Assembly (NCBI GenBank): GCA_030546905.1
Contig: JAUOPI010000016.1
Location: forward strand, 1-64,000
From: Granulosicoccaceae sp. 1_MG-2023
GTDB taxonomy: Bacteria > Pseudomonadota > Gammaproteobacteria > Granulosicoccales > Granulosicoccaceae
Length of the DNA stretch: 64,000 nt
Direction of reading: 5' to 3'
A program made the position numbers and the translations under genes. Of the stretch, positions 43,964 to 53,400 are shown piece by piece. The notes under the pieces were generated by a model that saw only the letters and a program-made list of their open reading frames with translations, was not told the origin of the DNA and did not search any database. Position 1 is the first letter of the stretch, and the number at the start of each line of letters is the position of its first letter.

Positions 43964-46165
43964 CTATTCCGGGGCGGCGGTTTCTGCGCCCCGCTTCAGT
44001 GCCCGTGCCCGCCAGCGGCTCAGCATCTCAGGCGTCAGGGATGCGGCATCAAAGTCCGCCGGCACAGCCAGACCGCTGCCGGCCAGCAAACGGTGATCTT
44101 CAATTCCCTGGGCAAAGGCCTCCCAGCGGCGACTGCTGACCAGCCCGCTGCCCTGCTCATAGACCACGGCGAAATCGGGCCGGCGGCCGTCAAAGTCATC
44201 CCACACTGAGCTGCCGGTGGCATCGCTGTAAGCCCAGAAGCCGATCGCGTTGGCGCCGCGCTGCCAGGCGTGCCAGCCCAGAACGCGGTAATCCTGCATG
44301 GGCGAGGCGGCCTTGGCCGGCACATCCGGGATATGAAAAAAGCCCTGCGCGACGTTGCTGTCATCAAAATAGCTGCCGACCGCGGAATGATAGAGTTTTG
44401 AGACGGGTTGCCATTGATCGACCAGCTCTTCGAGCGCCTGCAGCTGGGCAACCGTAGTCGGATCGGAGCTGGTGGAAATCGGGTTGGCATAGATCTGTGC
44501 CGACGGCAGGGTCTCGCGGATCAGCAGCGCCACCTCTCTGAATACGCGGGTTTCCTCGCCGCTGATTTCGTCCATCGGGTACAGCGCCCAGTCCTGCGGC
44601 GCGTAGCCCGCATCACGGAGCAAATCGTCGATCCGGCTCAGCCAGGTACGGAAGGCGTTTGCCCTGGCGGGCGGAATCTGCGTTTGTGACGGCGTAATGC
44701 CGAAGGGATTGTCCTTGCCGGTCCAGCCAAGATACAGGTGCACCTTGCCGTGCCCCTTGTAGCGCACCAGATCGGCCAGAAAACGTTGCTGCGCTTTGTT
44801 GTCGGACTTGCCGTCGAGGTTCAGGCCGGGAATGTCCGACGGATGAATCACCCAGACATTGACATGATGGGCCAGTAAATCGGCCATGGTCTGCGCCGGA
44901 TCGGACCAGAGTGGCAGATCGCGGCTGTAAGCCCAGACCTTGGCATCGAGCGCTGCAGGCGCAAAGTCGCTGTCGGGCAGTACGGTAAATTGCAGCGGGA
45001 AACGCTGTTCCAGTGCCGTGCCTTTCAATGTCAGTGTGGCCTGAGTCCGGCCTGCCGGCAGTTTGCTGAGGTCGGCCTGCACCCAGAGCAGTTCGGGCCA
45101 GCCCGCCTGCACCTGTAGCTTGCCGTCCTGCAGCGGTTTGAGCGGGTCGTAAACCAACTCACCATCGGCGGTCATGACCCGTCCGACCTGAAACAACTGC
45201 AGCGCCCCGGCCGGCACGCCGTCGATGCTGACACTCACTTCGCTGAGGCCCATGCCGGTACTGTAGACACCTATCGCAGCGATTTCCGTTTCGCTGTCCA
45301 GCCCGGCAAATTGCAATTGCGCCGGCGCGCCCACGAGCACTTCCGGCCCCCACTGCCCCGGTTTATCGTCCCAGGCCCCGGCAACCCAGGCGACCTGTCC
45401 GGTGCCGATTGCCTCGCGCCAGCGTTCCCGGCTGTCACTGCGGTCGGCGGCGCGGATCTCGAAATTCAGGCGCAGCTGGGCCGCGGCGTCATCGCGGATG
45501 GCCTGCAGGTCCGGCGCATCAAACGGCTCGGCTGCGGCCAGTGCGCGGGCGACTTCGCCGGGGACGAACTCAATCTCGTCGATCTGCACATAAGCACTGC
45601 CGGCGTGCAGGGCGAGGCTGAAGCGGTGCCCGAGATCACGTACGGGGATTTCAATCCAGTAGCTCTTCTTATCCGGTGGCATCAGGCCGGCCGGTTCACG
45701 GTAGCTGCCGACCAGCCTGGCCTGCCCCTTGGTATTGTGACTGTAAACGTCGATCTGGCGCGGCAATTCCGTGCCGGCATAGCGCCCCAGCCCGGCATGT
45801 ACGCGGACCCGGCCGGAGACGCTGTCAGCGCCATCGCGGCGTTGCAGATCGATCACCACCGGTGTCTGTCCGAACCAGCCGACGCCGCCATCGCGCACCC
45901 ACAGCGGCGGCCGTTCGAGTTTGCCGTCAGTGAGCTCGGCCGCATCAGTCGGCGAGCGGCTTGGTGCATAGTTCGGTTCGGGCAGAAAAGCGCTGACCGC
46001 GATCGGCGCACGGTCGGCCGAGACTTCGGCCCCGGCCTGATCAAGAAAACCGCTGGTGAGGCGTTCGACATACCCTTTGGCGCGGGCGATCTGATTTTCA
46101 TCGCAGGCGGCAAGCAACAACAGACTGGCGAGGATGATGGTTTGGCGGAGCAGCACGACTGGCAT
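43964..46165 (-). CDS. DUF4091 (GH123-like) domain lipoprotein
   Basis: A 733-residue exported protein. The signal peptide ends LLLLAAC (lipobox, Cys near residue 21). The N-terminal half is beta-rich, including a segment on vector-like sugar-binding folds (residues about 60-200). From about residue 410 it carries a TIM-barrel-like region with the pair MDEISG and lots of aromatic residues (LYLGWTGKDNPFGI, WHAWQRGANAIGFWAYSD), matching DUF4091, related to glycoside hydrolase family 123. A role in processing a surface or environmental glycan is likely, substrate unknown. Start ATG at 46165. Sits upstream of gntR but separated by its promoter, so probably not part of that operon. Confidence 0.78.
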   Translation of the reverse strand: MPVVLLRQTIILASLLLLAACDENQIARAKGYVERLTSGFLDQAGAEVSADRAPIAVSAFLPEPNYAPSRSPTDAAELTDGKLERPPLWVRDGGVGWFGQTPVVIDLQRRDGADSVSGRVRVHAGLGRYAGTELPRQIDVYSHNTKGQARLVGSYREPAGLMPPDKKSYWIEIPVRDLGHRFSLALHAGSAYVQIDEIEFVPGEVARALAAAEPFDAPDLQAIRDDAAAQLRLNFEIRAADRSDSRERWREAIGTGQVAWVAGAWDDKPGQWGPEVLVGAPAQLQFAGLDSETEIAAIGVYSTGMGLSEVSVSIDGVPAGALQLFQVGRVMTADGELVYDPLKPLQDGKLQVQAGWPELLWVQADLSKLPAGRTQATLTLKGTALEQRFPLQFTVLPDSDFAPAALDAKVWAYSRDLPLWSDPAQTMADLLAHHVNVWVIHPSDIPGLNLDGKSDNKAQQRFLADLVRYKGHGKVHLYLGWTGKDNPFGITPSQTQIPPARANAFRTWLSRIDDLLRDAGYAPQDWALYPMDEISGEETRVFREVALLIRETLPSAQIYANPISTSSDPTTVAQLQALEELVDQWQPVSKLYHSAVGSYFDDSNVAQGFFHIPDVPAKAASPMQDYRVLGWHAWQRGANAIGFWAYSDATGSSVWDDFDGRRPDFAVVYEQGSGLVSSRRWEAFAQGIEDHRLLAGSGLAVPADFDAASLTPEMLSRWRARALKRGAETAAPE

Positions 46166-46316
46166 AAGGGGCCTGTTCCTGGTTAAAGGTGTTCAGAATG
46201 TTTGCGATGGTAACACCGCGCACCAGCGGCTTCGCGCTGCCGCGCTGACTATTAAGCAAGGATTCAGTCAGGCACGGGTAGGCTTTGCCGCAACCTCCCC
46301 CAATCAGGAAGCGGAT

Positions 46317-46577
46317 ATGAAGGTTTCTATCAAACAGGGTATACGCGTGTTGACGGTGGCCGGCGCTTTGGTGTTGCTCAGCGGATGCCATATGGTCGGC
46401 ATTCACGGCAGCCTGTACGCTGCGCATCCGGGCCACGCCCGGCAGGCGGCTCCCGACATCGCACGGCCCTCACGCCATCGGGATTACCGCGGTGACTACC
46501 GGCGTGAGTCGCCGCGCCGGTATGTGCCCGGCCGCGCCCGTGTGCGCACGACCGAGGAACACTACCGCCACTACTGA
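46317..46577 (+). CDS. Small basic lipoprotein of unknown function
   Basis: An 86-residue protein starting at an ATG with AGGAAG and GGAT upstream. The signal peptide ends in LVLLSGC (Cys24), a lipobox. The mature part is short, polar and rich in Arg, His and Tyr (RHRDYRGDYRRESPRRY) with no known domain. Divergent from the DUF4091 gene and convergent with hslO (9 nt apart). I do not recognise it. Confidence 0.6.
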   Translation: MKVSIKQGIRVLTVAGALVLLSGCHMVGIHGSLYAAHPGHARQAAPDIARPSRHRDYRGDYRRESPRRYVPGRARVRTTEEHYRHY

Positions 46578-46585
46578 GGCTTTCT

Positions 46586-47467
46586 TCAGTGGGCGTGTCC
46601 GGAGTCCGGCGGCGTCGCGCCGGCGAACAGGCCGCCCACATCGACCGCGTCGAACACTTCGGTGTTACGGCAGAATTCACAGGTCACGGTTATCTCCCCC
46701 TGCTCGGCAAGAATGCTACGCGCCTCCTGCTCACCCAGCCCCTGTAGCATGCCGGCCACCCGCTCACGGCTGCAGTTACAGGCGAACTCCACTTCTTCAG
46801 GCTCATACAGGCGTACCGTCTCTTCATGAAACAGGCGGTGTAGCAGTGTTTCCACCGGCAGTCCCAGCAGTTCCTCGCGGCTCAGGGTCGCGCCCAGCTG
46901 GCTGGCACGGTTCCAGCCTTCGTCTTCGTCCGCCCCTGGCAGTCGCTGGAGGAGGAAGCCGCCGGCCGAATGGGCATTGCTGCTGAGCGCGATCTGCGTG
47001 GGCAATTGTTCGGACTGGGCGAAATAGTCCGTCAGCGCACCGGCCAGATCACCGGCCTGCAGACTGACATAGCCCTGATAGTCCTGCCCCGGCGTGGCGC
47101 CTGACAGGGTGATACTCATTTGCCCTGCCCCGAACAGCGTTTGCAGGTCCGCACCGGCGGGCGGCTCTTCGCGCCAGTCGGCCATGCCCCTGACCTTGCC
47201 CTGATCGGTGACCTGCACCACCAACAGGCTGAGCGGCCCGTCACCCTTGACCTGCAGGCTGAGTTTGCCGGTGAATTTCAGATTTGCGCCCAGCAAGACC
47301 ACCGCTGCCATGGCCTCGGCCAGCACCTGCGCCACCGTAGGCGGATAGTCGGCGCGCCGCAGTGTCTCGCGCCAGCTCTCATCGAGACGGACGACAACGC
47401 CGCGCACGTCGGCCGATTCAATCAGAAAGCGGTAGCGGAAATCCTGCTGTACCGGATCGTTCTGCAT
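46586..47467 (-). CDS. hslO: Hsp33 redox-regulated chaperone
   Basis: A 293-residue cytosolic holdase. The redox switch zinc site is at the C-terminus: CNCSRERV and CEFC (CxC plus CxxC). N-terminal segments RFLIESADVRGVVVRLDESW and VLAEAMAAVVLLGANLKFTGKL match the family. Bound zinc is lost on oxidation, which activates the chaperone. Start ATG 47467. Transcribed alone; divergent from fimT across a 169-nt gap containing a long inverted repeat. Confidence 0.95.
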   Translation of the reverse strand: MQNDPVQQDFRYRFLIESADVRGVVVRLDESWRETLRRADYPPTVAQVLAEAMAAVVLLGANLKFTGKLSLQVKGDGPLSLLVVQVTDQGKVRGMADWREEPPAGADLQTLFGAGQMSITLSGATPGQDYQGYVSLQAGDLAGALTDYFAQSEQLPTQIALSSNAHSAGGFLLQRLPGADEDEGWNRASQLGATLSREELLGLPVETLLHRLFHEETVRLYEPEEVEFACNCSRERVAGMLQGLGEQEARSILAEQGEITVTCEFCRNTEVFDAVDVGGLFAGATPPDSGHAH

Positions 47468-47540
47468 TATGTGAGTTCCCGTTTTAGACAGCCGCTCATT
47501 GTAGCCTGCGCGCGCGGCGCTGTCCGTCCCTGACGGCAGC

Positions 47541-47574
47541 TGTGCGCTGCGTCACGATTGTGATGCAGCGCACA
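47541..47574. repeat. 34-nt inverted repeat between hslO and fimT
   Basis: TGTGCGCTGC (47541-47550) pairs perfectly with GCAGCGCACA (47565-47574), and the inner GTCAC/GTGAT continues the stem with one G-T pair, so 15 bp close on a 4-nt loop (GATT). It lies in a divergent intergenic region, so terminator function is unlikely for either gene. It may be a protein-binding site or a leader structure. Confidence 0.6.
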
Positions 47575-47636
47575 CTCCGTAACTCCTTGCCACTTGACGG
47601 GTTAACCCCGCGCCGTCTCCGGTCGATGCACGGGGT

Positions 47637-48212
47637 ATGACACGAAACAGATCAACCGGCTTTAGCCTTATCGAACTACTTGTCACGCTCGCCGTGGCAT
47701 CGATTCTTATTGCCTTCGGGGTACCGTCGTTCGCCAACCTCGTGGCCGGCGGGCGCCAGTCCGATACCTATAACGAACTGGTCAGCAGTATTGGTCTGGC
47801 GCGCTCCGAAGCGGTCAAGCGCGCTTCGACGATTACCGTATGCGGCTATGCCAGCGACACGCAGTGCGCCGGTGATAATGACTGGTCCAAGGGTTGGCTG
47901 GTGTTTGAGGATCTTGATGCTGACGGCACCGTCGATAGCGGAGAAGACCTGCTGGCACAGAAAGAAATCAGCTATGACGATCAGTCCGTGCAGGCCCTGA
48001 GCTTCAGCGGCAGCAACGGTTTCCGTTACTTCAGTCGTGGCAATGTGAGCTCAACCGGCTATCTGGTTGTCTGTGACAGCCGCGGCGCGGAGGATGCCAA
48101 AGCGCTTAATGTCACCACCACCGGTGGCGTCCGTAAGGCGATCGACAGTAACAACGACAACATCGTTGAAAATCTGTCCGGTCAGAACGTCAGCTGTCCG
48201 GCGGGCTCATGA
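47637..48212 (+). CDS. fimT: Type IV minor pilin (FimT/GspH family)
   Basis: A 191-residue prepilin. The leader ends with G and the mature protein begins FSLIELLVTLAVASILIAFG (type III signal, Glu5), after a short basic leader MTRNRSTG, so PilD should process it. The C-terminal region is a GspH/FimT beta-domain. First gene of the fimT-pilVWXY1E run; the following gene overlaps by four nt (ATGA). It primes pilus assembly as part of the minor pilin complex. Confidence 0.88.
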   Translation: MTRNRSTGFSLIELLVTLAVASILIAFGVPSFANLVAGGRQSDTYNELVSSIGLARSEAVKRASTITVCGYASDTQCAGDNDWSKGWLVFEDLDADGTVDSGEDLLAQKEISYDDQSVQALSFSGSNGFRYFSRGNVSSTGYLVVCDSRGAEDAKALNVTTTGGVRKAIDSNNDNIVENLSGQNVSCPAGS

Positions 48213-48697
48213 TGCGCCGCGCTGTCCGCCCGACACGCTTTCGCAGGCCGGCCGCCGGCCAGTCAGGGGTGACCTTTATTGAGGTATTGGTCGCGGTGGT
48301 GATTCTGTCTTTGGGTTTTCTCGCCACCAGCCGGATGCAGATCCTCGGCATGCGCTACAACCAGGGGGCGTTTTTTCAGTCTCAGGCATCGATTCTTGCG
48401 GCCGATATTGCTGACCGGATGCGCGCCAATCTTGACGCGGTCGATGACGGCAAGTTTGACAACGTCAGTACTGACAGTCTGCCGACCGACCCGGGCTGCA
48501 TCACGGACGGCTGCAGCTCCTCGGAGCTGGCCGACAACGATATCGTGCAGTGGGGACAGAGCATTAGCAATTCCCTGCCCGATGGTTTGGGCGAGATCCA
48601 GCTCGACAGCGGTGTTTATGAGATCTCGGTTTCCTGGAGTGAGAAAATCAGCGATACGCAAGAGACCCAGTCGGTGAAAATATGGTTAACGCCATGA
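48209..48697 (+). CDS. pilV: Type IV minor pilin PilV
   Basis: A 162-residue prepilin with a long basic leader (about 21 residues) and processing site AGQSG|VTFIEVLVAVVIL (Glu5 at the usual place). PilV belongs to the pilus tip priming complex. Start overlaps the fimT stop by four nt; end overlaps the pilW start. Naming follows order and signature; sequence similarity between PilV proteins is low. Confidence 0.87.
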   Translation: MMRRAVRPTRFRRPAAGQSGVTFIEVLVAVVILSLGFLATSRMQILGMRYNQGAFFQSQASILAADIADRMRANLDAVDDGKFDNVSTDSLPTDPGCITDGCSSSELADNDIVQWGQSISNSLPDGLGEIQLDSGVYEISVSWSEKISDTQETQSVKIWLTP

Positions 48698-49770
48698 GTA
48701 TAAAACGCCACGCCAACCGTGGCTTTTCGCTGGTCGAGCTCATGATCGCCATGGGTATAGGCGTGATGTTGTTCAGCGGAATCCTGACGATTTTTACCAG
48801 TAGCCGCCAGAGCTTTGATCTGACCAATGAGATCTCGGCGGTTCAGGAAAACGCCCGGTTTGCGCTCGAACGTCTGGCCAATGATATCCGTATGGCCGGC
48901 TTTCAGGGCTGTGCCACCTCCACTGACAGCGCGGCTGCAGTGCAGGCCAGCAACGCGCCGACCACCAACCCGGCGCAGACGGCGGTGCGTGGCGCGGAGG
49001 TAACCTCTGCGGGTTGGTTGCCTTCGCAGCCGGCGGAACTGGCCGGCATCTCCCCTGAACCACGGGTCGGCAGCGATGTGCTGATGCTGCAGCTCGCCGA
49101 ACCGGTGACCGAGCGCCTGGCCACCGCAATGCTGACGCCGTCGGACAATCTGGAGCTTGAAAGCAACAGTATCGGTCTGGCTGCCGGTGATCTGGCGGTT
49201 GTGGCCGATTGCCAGAGTGCCGATTTGTTCCGCGTCACCGCGGTTTCCGGCACCACAATTGAGCACGGCGCCGGTTCCAACTTCAGCGGCAATCTGCAAA
49301 AAGCCTATTCACCGGGGGCCACGACGGCCACCGACCCGACCCGTGTAATGAAGTACAGCTACCGTGTTTACTATGTTGCCGATACGGGCCGTACCAACAC
49401 CAGCGGTGATCCGGTCTATTCGCTTTATGTCTACGATATGGAGGACATAGATAACGACGATCCGGCTGAAGAACTGATCGAGGGCGTGGAATTTCTGCAG
49501 CTGCAATTCGGTGCCGAAACCGGCTTGAATGTGACCAGCTACTTCAGTGCCGACGGCGCCAACTATGACCCCGATGAAATCACGCTGGTGCGACTGGGTA
49601 TGCTGATGCATACCATTGAAGAATCTGCTGATGAGGAAGACACGCGAACCTATAGTGTGCTCGATGAGGACATCGGCCCGCAAGGCTCCAGCGGTACCGG
49701 GCACGGCAATGACAAACGGGCGCGGATGGTCTTTACCTCCTCGGTCAAAATAAGGAACCGACGACTATGA
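48694..49770 (+). CDS. pilW: Type IV minor pilin PilW
   Basis: A 358-residue prepilin-like protein. The leader MSIKRHANRG precedes FSLVELMIAMGIGVMLFSG; the following ARFALERLANDIRMAGFQGC region is typical of PilW. The C-terminal part is a large beta-rich domain. ATG 48694 overlaps the pilV stop (ATGA); an in-frame ATG four codons earlier (48682) is a possible alternative. Ends by overlapping pilX. Confidence 0.9.
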   Translation: MSIKRHANRGFSLVELMIAMGIGVMLFSGILTIFTSSRQSFDLTNEISAVQENARFALERLANDIRMAGFQGCATSTDSAAAVQASNAPTTNPAQTAVRGAEVTSAGWLPSQPAELAGISPEPRVGSDVLMLQLAEPVTERLATAMLTPSDNLELESNSIGLAAGDLAVVADCQSADLFRVTAVSGTTIEHGAGSNFSGNLQKAYSPGATTATDPTRVMKYSYRVYYVADTGRTNTSGDPVYSLYVYDMEDIDNDDPAEELIEGVEFLQLQFGAETGLNVTSYFSADGANYDPDEITLVRLGMLMHTIEESADEEDTRTYSVLDEDIGPQGSSGTGHGNDKRARMVFTSSVKIRNRRL

Positions 49771-50243
49771 ACGGACCCGGACTGGCACAGCGGCGGCTGC
49801 CGCGCCGCGCGCAGGCACAACGTGGCGCGATACTGACTGTCGCGCTGGTGATGATGTTTCTGTTGTCGATTCTCGGGCTCGCGGTAATGAAAACATCGCG
49901 TCTCGAGCACCGTATGTCGACCAACGCACTGCATCACGACGTTGCCTTTCAATCGGCCGAGACCATCTCGCAGGACGTGATCAGTGACACGGATAACCTC
50001 AGTGATGCACTGAACAGCACGACCGGTACCACGGAAGTGGCTTACACCAATCCGAAAATGGATATGGTTAAGGCCGACTCCACCGTCGCCTATACCGGCG
50101 TCGGCCTGGCGCCGGGGTACTCTGTCGGGCAGTTTGTCGGCTATCGGTTTATTGTCGACAGCACCGGCACGATCGCCGATGCCAATACCTTTTCACGGGT
50201 GATTCAGGGCGCCGTGCGCACCGCGCCCAAGCCGACCTACTGA
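49767..50243 (+). CDS. pilX: Type IV minor pilin PilX
   Basis: A 158-residue protein with an N-terminal segment AQRGAILTVALVMMFLLSIL, the usual PilX start (cleavage likely after QRG), and a polar remainder (HRMSTNALHHDVAFQSAET typical of PilX). Overlaps pilW by four nt. Two hairpins lie between it and pilY1. Confidence 0.87.
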   Translation: MNGPGLAQRRLPRRAQAQRGAILTVALVMMFLLSILGLAVMKTSRLEHRMSTNALHHDVAFQSAETISQDVISDTDNLSDALNSTTGTTEVAYTNPKMDMVKADSTVAYTGVGLAPGYSVGQFVGYRFIVDSTGTIADANTFSRVIQGAVRTAPKPTY

Positions 50244-50272
50244 GCCCGCTTCCCTACCCGGAAAAACACGCA

Positions 50273-50323
50273 GGGAGTCCGCTTACCGGACTCCCGTCTG
50301 ATTTAGCGGGCAAAATCCCCGCT
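50273..50323 (+). terminator. Two tandem hairpins between pilX and pilY1
   Basis: Hairpin 1: GGGAGTCCG (50273-50281) with CGGACTCCC (50287-50295), 5-nt loop. Hairpin 2: AGCGGG (50305-50310) with CCCGCT (50318-50323), 7-nt loop. Neither is followed by a good T-tract. They may attenuate read-through into pilY1 or stabilise the upstream transcript end. Confidence 0.4.
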
Positions 50324-50427
50324 TCCCTCTCAAGTTATTCATCCGTGCACCGACATTGTTAGCAGAGGTGCGCCAATCCGTCATGGGCGTGTATTTGCAC
50401 CACAACACGGTTTCACTGGGAATAAAC

Positions 50428-53400
50428 ATGCAGAAATACCCTTTGCTCACGACTGTCAGAGCGATTGTCTCCGGCACGGCTATAGCGTTGTTGTCCGTTG
50501 GCAACGCTTTGTATGCCGACGATACAGAAGTCTTCTTCGGCGCGCAGACCGCGCAATCGACGTCATTCCCGAATGTGCTGTTTGTGCTCGATACCAGTGG
50601 CTCCATGAGTGGCACCGATGGGACGGGAAGCAGCCGAATTGACCGCATGAAGGATGCGCTGACACAAATCCTCGACAGCGCCACCAATATCAATGTGGGG
50701 ATAATGCGCCTGAATGGCTATTACGGCGGCGGTTCCGTGCTCTACCCTGTCACCTATATCGATAAGGAGCTGTGCCCGAACGGAATTTGTGACGGCGGGA
50801 GTTCGCTGGTTGACCTCAGCGCCAGGGTCAATGCCTCCTCGGACGACGTCACTGAGAGCAGCGCTTCGCTGACCATGTATCTGGATGATCCGGAACTGGT
50901 GATGTTCAAGGACGAAACCGGGTACGAGGAAAAAACCGAAGCCTTTCCGATCACCGACAATGAAGATCAGGCCGAGCAGATGCGCGATAGCGACACCTTT
51001 ATGCTTGGCAGCTGGGATTTGGACTTTTTCTATGATGTTAACTGGAAACAGGATGAGATCGTGTTCGGTTTGCGTTTCCCGGATGTGGACATCCCGGGCA
51101 ATGCGCAGATTCTCTCGGCGTCGATTTCAATGCAAGCCGATACATCGAAGTATAAAGGTGCTGTTAATGCGCTGGTTGCCATCGAAGACGCCGCCGATTC
51201 ACCGATTTTCGACAGCAACAGCGGCAAGCGTATCCATGACCGCACCTGGAGCAGCGATACGATTGAATGGAACGATGTGTCGATTCCGCCAAGTGACGGC
51301 ATATTGGAAACGCCTGACCTGAGCTCCTTGCTGAGCAGCCGTATCGAGCGCCCTGACTGGAGCCCCGGCAGTGGTATCGCATTTAAATTTCAGCACAACG
51401 ATGACTCGGCCTATCCGGTTGACTCTGACCACTACCGTCGGATTCACGCCTGGCCGGGCTACACCGATTACGCCCCCAGACTCAACGTTACCTACTCCAG
51501 CAGCACCATTACCCCACAGAAACTGGGCCTGCGTTTCGACAACCTCAGAATACCGCAAGGGGCAACCATTACCTCGGCCAGCCTGGAATTTACCAGCACG
51601 GAAAGTAACAGTGCCGACACGACGGCGACAATCCGCGCACAGGCCAGCGATGACGCGCCGACCTTCACCTCCAGCAACGGCAACCTGAGCTCCCGCTCAC
51701 TGACCAGTGCATCTGTTGATTGGGATGTTGACGTCTGGGAATACGCCGATGAGACCTATCAATCGGTTGATATCTCGCCGGTTCTGCAGGAAGTTGTTGA
51801 CCGCGATGGTTGGTGCGGCGGTAATGCGATTGCATTGATTCTTGAAGGTAGTGGTCTGCGCGAAGCGGTCAGCTACGATCAGGACCCGAACAGCGCGCCG
51901 GTGCTGAAACTGGAATACGACGCCAGCACCATTCCGTCCGGCGGCGGCTGCACCGCGGCCCTGGCCACTGCGACTATCGCGGTGGACTCCGATGACGTGG
52001 AACAGGACGCCAACGGCGACATGACTTTCAGCAGCAACGATATTGAGCTCGGTCATGATGGCAGCCTGGAAAACTCGTCCGGTCTGCGTTTCCGTGACAT
52101 CACGGTCCCGCAAGGTGCAACGATTACCGGCGCAACGCTCGAGATGACCGCCCGTCAGGAGCATGACAACAATATCAGCGTTACGATCAGCGCGCATAAC
52201 ACCGCTGATGCGGGGGCTTTTTCTGCGGTCGATTACTACCTCGACAGCCTGGATCGCACCAGCGCTTCAGTGGACTGGTATAACCTGGCTGCCGTTGAGG
52301 AAGGAGATGGGCTGGTCTCACCTGATATCTCCAGCGTGATTCAGGAGTTGGTGAACAAGTCGGATTGGGAGAACGGCAATTCCATATCCCTCCTTATTGA
52401 TTACAAGTCCGGAACAGGCACGCGGAAAATGTATGCCTATGCGGACAGTCCGACCAAGGTCGCGCGCTTGAATATCTCCTACCGCACCGCGGCCAATAAT
52501 GCAGCGCTGAGCGGAACCGATCCGATTGTCTACAAGTCCACCCGTGAGAAAATGATCGAAATTCTCGATGATATGCAAATCACCGGTGGCACGCCGACAG
52601 TCGGTGCGCTGTATGAGGCAGCGCGCTATTACAAGGGGCTTAGTGTTGACTTCGGCACATCGCGCGGCACAGGTAAGTACCGGCACCAATATCATCGTGT
52701 ATCGCATGCCTCCTCCTATACCGGCGGCAGTGTTTACACGCCCGACAAATGCAGCACATCCAATTACAACAATTGGTACTGCAAGTACGAGGAAATCAGC
52801 GGCAACGCGGTTTACACCTCCCCGATAAATGACACCTGCCAGTCCAGCCATATTGTATTGCTTTCCGACGGCAGCCCGACGTCCAGCGCCACGGATGAGG
52901 CAAAGGACATGATCGGCAGTAACTATTGTGATTACCGGGGCTCAGGCACCTGTGGCGAGGAGTTGGCTGCCTACTTGAAGGACAATGATCAAAGCGAGTC
53001 GGTCCCCGGTACTCAGGGGATCAAGACCTACACGATCGGCTTTAACTTCACATCTGACTGGATGAAAGACGTCGCTGCCGCCGGAGGCGGGACTTTTTAC
53101 ACGGCCGACAGTTCGCAGGAGCTGGTCGATGCGTTCAGCAACATCCTGGCAGAAATCCTCAAGGTCGATACCAGCTTTGTTGCGCCAAGCGCCACGGTGA
53201 ATGAATTCAACCGCCTGACGCACCGTAACGATGTCTACTTTTCGCTGTTCAAACCGGATGAAAAGCCGACCTGGGCCGGCAATCTCAAGCAATACCGCCT
53301 GCAGGGTGACCCCTCCGTACTCGTTGATGCGAACGGCGACCCGGCAGTGGATGATTCAACCGGCTTCTTTATGGACAACGCGCAGAGTTACTGGTCGGAT

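Noticed and set aside
46134-46316. Longer form of the small lipoprotein starting at 46134
   Set aside because: The upstream codons overlap the divergent DUF4091 gene and would hide the lipobox far from the N-terminus; the ATG at 46317 has a ribosome site.
47590-47637. Sigma54 promoter before fimT
   Set aside because: The TTGACGGG and CCGCG bases lack the GG-N10-GC spacing, so there is no clear -24/-12 site.
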